This document shows, one piece after another, positions 60,438-64,000 of a DNA stretch of 64,000 nucleotides (position 1 is its first letter; each line of letters begins with the position of its first letter). Position numbers and translations under genes: made by a program. Source of the stretch: Butyrivibrio sp. AE3009 (lineage in GTDB: Bacteria; Bacillota; Clostridia; Lachnospirales; Lachnospiraceae). The notes below the pieces were generated by a model, which was not told the origin of the DNA, made no database searches, and was given only the letters and a program-made list of their open reading frames with translations. The DNA is taken from positions 1-64,000 of the forward strand of contig NZ_ATVS01000002.1 in the NCBI RefSeq assembly GCF_000420845.1, in the 5' to 3' direction.

Positions 60438-61781
60438 ATGGATAAGAAAGAACATCTTTTCAGCAACAGGAAGCTTTTCCTGTTGCTGATTCCTATTATT
60501 GCGGAACAATTTCTGAACTCCCTTATGGGACTTGCGGACTCCATGATGGTAAGTAATGTGGGTGCTGCGGCTCTTTCGGGAGTATCTCTTGTAGATTCAA
60601 TCAATAACCTGGTGGTTCAGGCCTTTAACGCCATGGCTACCGGCGGAGTTATTATATGCGCCACCTATATCGGGCAGAAGGATGTCAAAAGAGCCAATGA
60701 CGCAGCAAGGCAGGTACTTCTGGTATCAGCGTTTATCTCTTTTTCCCTGATGTTCATATGTCTGATATTCAGAAAAGGGCTGTTATCCCTCATATTTGGA
60801 ACAATCGATGCGGATGTTATGGACGCCGCAAGCATTTATTTCCTGCTGACGATAATGTCCTATCCGGGGATATCCCTGGCAGCGGCGGGGAGCGCTATTT
60901 TCCGTGCTCAGTCCGACACCAGGCTTCCCATGAATGTGGCCATAGTATCCAATCTTTTGAATGTGGCGGGAAATGCCCTTTTGATATGGGGATTTGGTCT
61001 TGGAGTATACGGCGCAGCGCTGGCTACTTTGTTTTCCAGAATCTTCTCAGCGGTGGTGCTGCTTACACTTCTACGAAAGAAGGACAGGCAGATATCCGTA
61101 AGAGCATATCACAAGATAAGGCCCGATATGCCCAAGATCAAGAATATCCTGGCCATGGGCATTCCAAACGGAATAGAGAACTCCATGTTCCAGTTCGGTA
61201 AGCTGGCAATCCAGTCTTCGGTATCACTTCTTGGAACCGCAGCCATCGCAGCTCAGTCCATGACCAATATTTTTGAGAATGTCAACGGCGTTGCGGGAAT
61301 AGGTGTCGGTATCGGACTTATGACCATTGTTGGACAGTGTCTTGGCGCAGGAAGAAAAGACGAGGCGGTGTACTATACCAAGAAGATGGTACTCTGGGGA
61401 TACATTGCAATACTTGCCAGCTGCCTTTTTACCTATGCGATTGCAAGACCTGTCACTATGCTGGCAGGGATGCAGGAAGAGAGCGCCAAGCTGTGCATCT
61501 ATATGCTGGGCTGGATTACCATAGCCAAGCCTCTTTTGTGGGCGCCTTCCTTCGTTACTCCTTATGCGATGCGTGCTGCCGGAGATGTTAAGTTCTCCAT
61601 GCTGGTTGCAACGCTTACCATGTGGCTCTGCAGGGTAACCCTTGCAACCTTTCTCATCAGAGTGATGGGATTCGGGGCAATGGGCGTATGGATCGGCATG
61701 TTTGCTGACTGGTTCATACGAGGAATTATTTTTACCATAAGATTTAAGAGTGGAAAATGGATCCACAAAGTAATTGATTAA
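60438..61781 (+). CDS. MATE-family multidrug exporter
   Basis: A 447-residue membrane antiporter with twelve predicted helices in two related halves. The N-terminal half shows LLIPIIAEQFLNSLMGLADS, and GAAALSGVSL follows; the second half shows AIAAQSMTNIFENVNG, GIGVGIGLMTIVGQCLGAG and the conserved Gln-Gly region. Exporters of this family expel cationic compounds using a sodium or proton gradient. It lies nine bases after argS with ATG at 60438, so it is probably co-transcribed. The substrate is unknown. Confidence 0.92.
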   Translation: MDKKEHLFSNRKLFLLLIPIIAEQFLNSLMGLADSMMVSNVGAAALSGVSLVDSINNLVVQAFNAMATGGVIICATYIGQKDVKRANDAARQVLLVSAFISFSLMFICLIFRKGLLSLIFGTIDADVMDAASIYFLLTIMSYPGISLAAAGSAIFRAQSDTRLPMNVAIVSNLLNVAGNALLIWGFGLGVYGAALATLFSRIFSAVVLLTLLRKKDRQISVRAYHKIRPDMPKIKNILAMGIPNGIENSMFQFGKLAIQSSVSLLGTAAIAAQSMTNIFENVNGVAGIGVGIGLMTIVGQCLGAGRKDEAVYYTKKMVLWGYIAILASCLFTYAIARPVTMLAGMQEESAKLCIYMLGWITIAKPLLWAPSFVTPYAMRAAGDVKFSMLVATLTMWLCRVTLATFLIRVMGFGAMGVWIGMFADWFIRGIIFTIRFKSGKWIHKVID

Positions 61782-61924
61782 AAAAAAATAAACATACTAA
61801 AGTGCCAAAGTAATATTGCCGAAATACAATTAAAAGTTGGGCGACTTTAAACACAAGATTTTTTGCGAGAATATCCAAAGCTTTTACTTAGGGAAAACTT
61901 TCTTAGAGAAGGAGACAAGAGTTT

Positions 61925-64000
61925 ATGGAGAGACGGATTCTCGCAGCGTTGTTGGCAGTATCTTTGGCATTTTCCTATTCAGGTACGGCTTCGGCTTCCG
62001 ATATTTTGATCGAGGAAGAGTTATCTGAAGAGCAAGACCTTACAGGGATAGATGAGTCGGAGGAGGTTATTTCCGACGAAGAGGTTGATGTGATCTCCGC
62101 ATCAGAGGGAGATGATACGGAGTTTGACGATACAGAATATGAATTATCGGCTGAGGAAGAGGACATATCTGACCCGGCTGATTCTGATGAGATCATTCCG
62201 CCGGGGGGCGCCATGGAAGTGGAAGAACCCATGGAAGTGGATGATCCTGTTCTTGATGAGGAAATATTTACGGATTCTGCCGGCCTTATGTCGATAGAAC
62301 CCGTTACTTCTGCGCTTTCATCTGCCTATATTCCGGGCACCTTACCAAACTTAAGAAATCAGTCTCCATATGGAAGCTGCTGGGCTCATGCATCGATGGC
62401 TCTTGCTGAGATGAGTCTTATAAAGCAGGGGATTGTAAGTAAAGATGTGGATCTTTCGGAACTTCATCTTGCTTATTTTTGTTATAACTCTGTAACGGAT
62501 CCCTTGGGAGGAACCCAGGGAGACAAAAACCAGGCGATACTTGAAAGCGGCAGCACGCTGCTGGACCGCGGTGGTTCTGCGGAGTTTGCCCAGAATGTTC
62601 TCGCATCCTGGACCGGAGCTGCTGACGAAGATACCGCTAATTACAAGGACATGGCAGGTCAGGCCAACGCCGGAGGGCTGGATTCGTCAATAGCCTACGA
62701 GGACGCAGCTCACCTTACTCATTATTTTGAAACAAATCTGAATACCTCCAATATAGAGAACGTCAAGAAACTGGTTGCCCAGTGCGGCGCTGTATCAGTG
62801 GGTTATGGAGCCATTAACTCAAGAAAGACAGCCATCAGTAATGGGGTATACAACAGCACCTACAATTCTTACTATAACCCCAACGCTCAGAATGCCAACC
62901 ATGAAGTTACGATCGTGGGCTGGGATGATGATTTTCCCAAGAGCCATTTTACCAACGCTCCTGCGGGCAACGGTGCCTATCTTGTAAGAAACAGCTGGAA
63001 AGAAGGCAATTACAGTAATATGCAGGATTATTACGGGTATTTCTGGATGTCCTATTATGAGCCTTCACTTACCGGCAAGGCTTTTGCAGCTGTATACGAT
63101 GCAGCAGATAAGTATGACAACAACTATCAATACGACGGCGGAATGGCAACCTCACAGGCTTATGACTGCTCAAAGGCTGCAAATGTTTTTGAGATCAGCG
63201 GAAACAGTGATATAGAAGAGCTTCAGGCCGTATCCTTCTACACCGCAAGCTCAGATGTGGACTATACCGTTAAGATATATGTCAATCCCGATAGCAGTCA
63301 GGGACCTGAGAGCGGAATATATGTGCCTGAGTGTACCACCACGGGAAAAACAACCTTCGCAGGATATTATACGGTGCCTCTTGAAAATTCCGTTATGCTG
63401 GACCACGGAACCCGCTTTGCTGCAGTTGTGGAATTGTCCGATTCCGGGAGAAATGCTTCCTTCGGAGCGGAGTATGGCTACACCGGTTCCTGGTACAAAA
63501 CGACGGTAAGCTCAAGCAGTAACCAGAGCTATATTTATACCAACAACAGATGGGTTGATTACAAGGTAATCAATAGCTATTTCCGTCAGGGAAATATCCG
63601 AATCAAAGCATTCACCAAGAACTGCGTATCATATTCGGTGCCTGTGATAACGCCTGTAACGGTGACTTTTGATGCCGGTTCGGGAAGTGTATCGGTATCC
63701 GAGATTACAGCAATACCCGGAAATGAGTATGGTGACCTTCCGGAAGCAGTAAGAACCGGGTACATCTTTGACGGCTGGTACACAGAGAGAACAAACGGAA
63801 GCAAGGTTACTTCAGCCTCAACGGTGATAAGTGAGAATCACACGCTGTATGCCCACTATACACCGATAACCTACAAGATCATCTACAATGCCAACGGTGG
63901 AACGGGATCCATGTCTCCATCAAGCGCTGTGTATGACACAAACGTTACATTGACTGTAAATGGTTTTACCAGAGACAGATATAACTTTATTGGATGGAAT
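61925..64000 (+). CDS. secreted papain-like (C1) cysteine peptidase with InlB-type repeats, 3' end outside window
   Basis: At least 692 residues. A signal peptide (MERRILAALLAVSLAFS, cleaved near residue 24) precedes a highly acidic Ser/Asp/Glu-rich stretch (about 25-130). The C1 peptidase follows: LPNLRNQSPYGSCWAHAS with the catalytic Cys (about 157), NHEVTIVGWDDD with the His (about 322) and LVRNSWKEG with the Asn. A beta-rich lectin-like region (about 390-575) comes next. From about 580, InlB/Flg_new-type repeats (VTFDAGSGS, IFDGWYTERTNGSK, IIYNANGG, FIGWN) begin. The ATG follows GAAGGAGA. It is probably a cell-surface peptidase or adhesin-like protein; anchor signals would lie beyond the window. 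Confidence 0.9.
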   Translation, partial: MERRILAALLAVSLAFSYSGTASASDILIEEELSEEQDLTGIDESEEVISDEEVDVISASEGDDTEFDDTEYELSAEEEDISDPADSDEIIPPGGAMEVEEPMEVDDPVLDEEIFTDSAGLMSIEPVTSALSSAYIPGTLPNLRNQSPYGSCWAHASMALAEMSLIKQGIVSKDVDLSELHLAYFCYNSVTDPLGGTQGDKNQAILESGSTLLDRGGSAEFAQNVLASWTGAADEDTANYKDMAGQANAGGLDSSIAYEDAAHLTHYFETNLNTSNIENVKKLVAQCGAVSVGYGAINSRKTAISNGVYNSTYNSYYNPNAQNANHEVTIVGWDDDFPKSHFTNAPAGNGAYLVRNSWKEGNYSNMQDYYGYFWMSYYEPSLTGKAFAAVYDAADKYDNNYQYDGGMATSQAYDCSKAANVFEISGNSDIEELQAVSFYTASSDVDYTVKIYVNPDSSQGPESGIYVPECTTTGKTTFAGYYTVPLENSVMLDHGTRFAAVVELSDSGRNASFGAEYGYTGSWYKTTVSSSSNQSYIYTNNRWVDYKVINSYFRQGNIRIKAFTKNCVSYSVPVITPVTVTFDAGSGSVSVSEITAIPGNEYGDLPEAVRTGYIFDGWYTERTNGSKVTSASTVISENHTLYAHYTPITYKIIYNANGGTGSMSPSSAVYDTNVTLTVNGFTRDRYNFIGWN

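Overview
The window looks like chromosomal DNA of a Gram-positive anaerobe of the Lachnospiraceae, most likely Butyrivibrio or Pseudobutyrivibrio from a rumen or gut. This rests on gene content and order (mraZ-rsmH-ftsL-pbp-mraY-murD-ftsW-ftsQ-ftsZ-nrdR; fmt-yugP-rsmB-rlmN-stp-prkC-rsgA), on frequent TTG starts behind strong Shine-Dalgarno sites, and on an intracellular GH5 glycosidase, a GGDEF/EAL protein and a VTC/CotH remnant. No tRNA, rRNA or CRISPR array was recognised.

Layout. 1-2948 is an accessory stretch: the 3' end of a TnpB gene, a TtcA-like thiolase, then 1.7 kb without genes that carries a perfect 52-bp inverted repeat and large hairpins, ending in an AGTATATA repeat array ahead of an AAA ATPase. 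4014-12754 is a housekeeping block for translation initiation, rRNA/tRNA modification, the Ser/Thr phosphatase-kinase pair and a ribosome-assembly GTPase. 12819-17647 holds methylglyoxal synthase, a two-component system, nagA and a phosphoribosyltransferase. 17807-18819 is a deletion scar fusing the front of a VTC polyphosphate polymerase gene to the tail of a cotH gene. 18900-27153 holds a c-di-GMP enzyme, a patatin, a GH5 enzyme, an old-yellow-enzyme oxidoreductase and ThpR.

27164-31384 is a gene graveyard: a headless flavodoxin, an AlbA_2-type gene cut by an IS256-family element with an intact 8-bp target duplication (precise removal restores the frame), and a headless Fic gene, with an intact HAD hydrolase between them. 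31531-35035 is the most interesting accessory module: a double-SnoaL protein behind a palindromic operator, an Rrf2 regulator flanked by two structured repeats whose stems covary, then a zinc-type macrodomain and a SirTM-class sirtuin, which together form a reversible protein ADP-ribosylation pair. A frameshifted chemotaxis receptor and a DUF3592 membrane protein follow.

38386-64000 is core genome again: ychF, lgt, the division and cell wall cluster starting with MraZ-type operator repeats, nrdR, a complete dipeptide/oligopeptide ABC operon, an aroE-aroK fusion, argS, a MATE exporter, and at the right edge the start of a secreted papain-like peptidase with InlB-type repeats.
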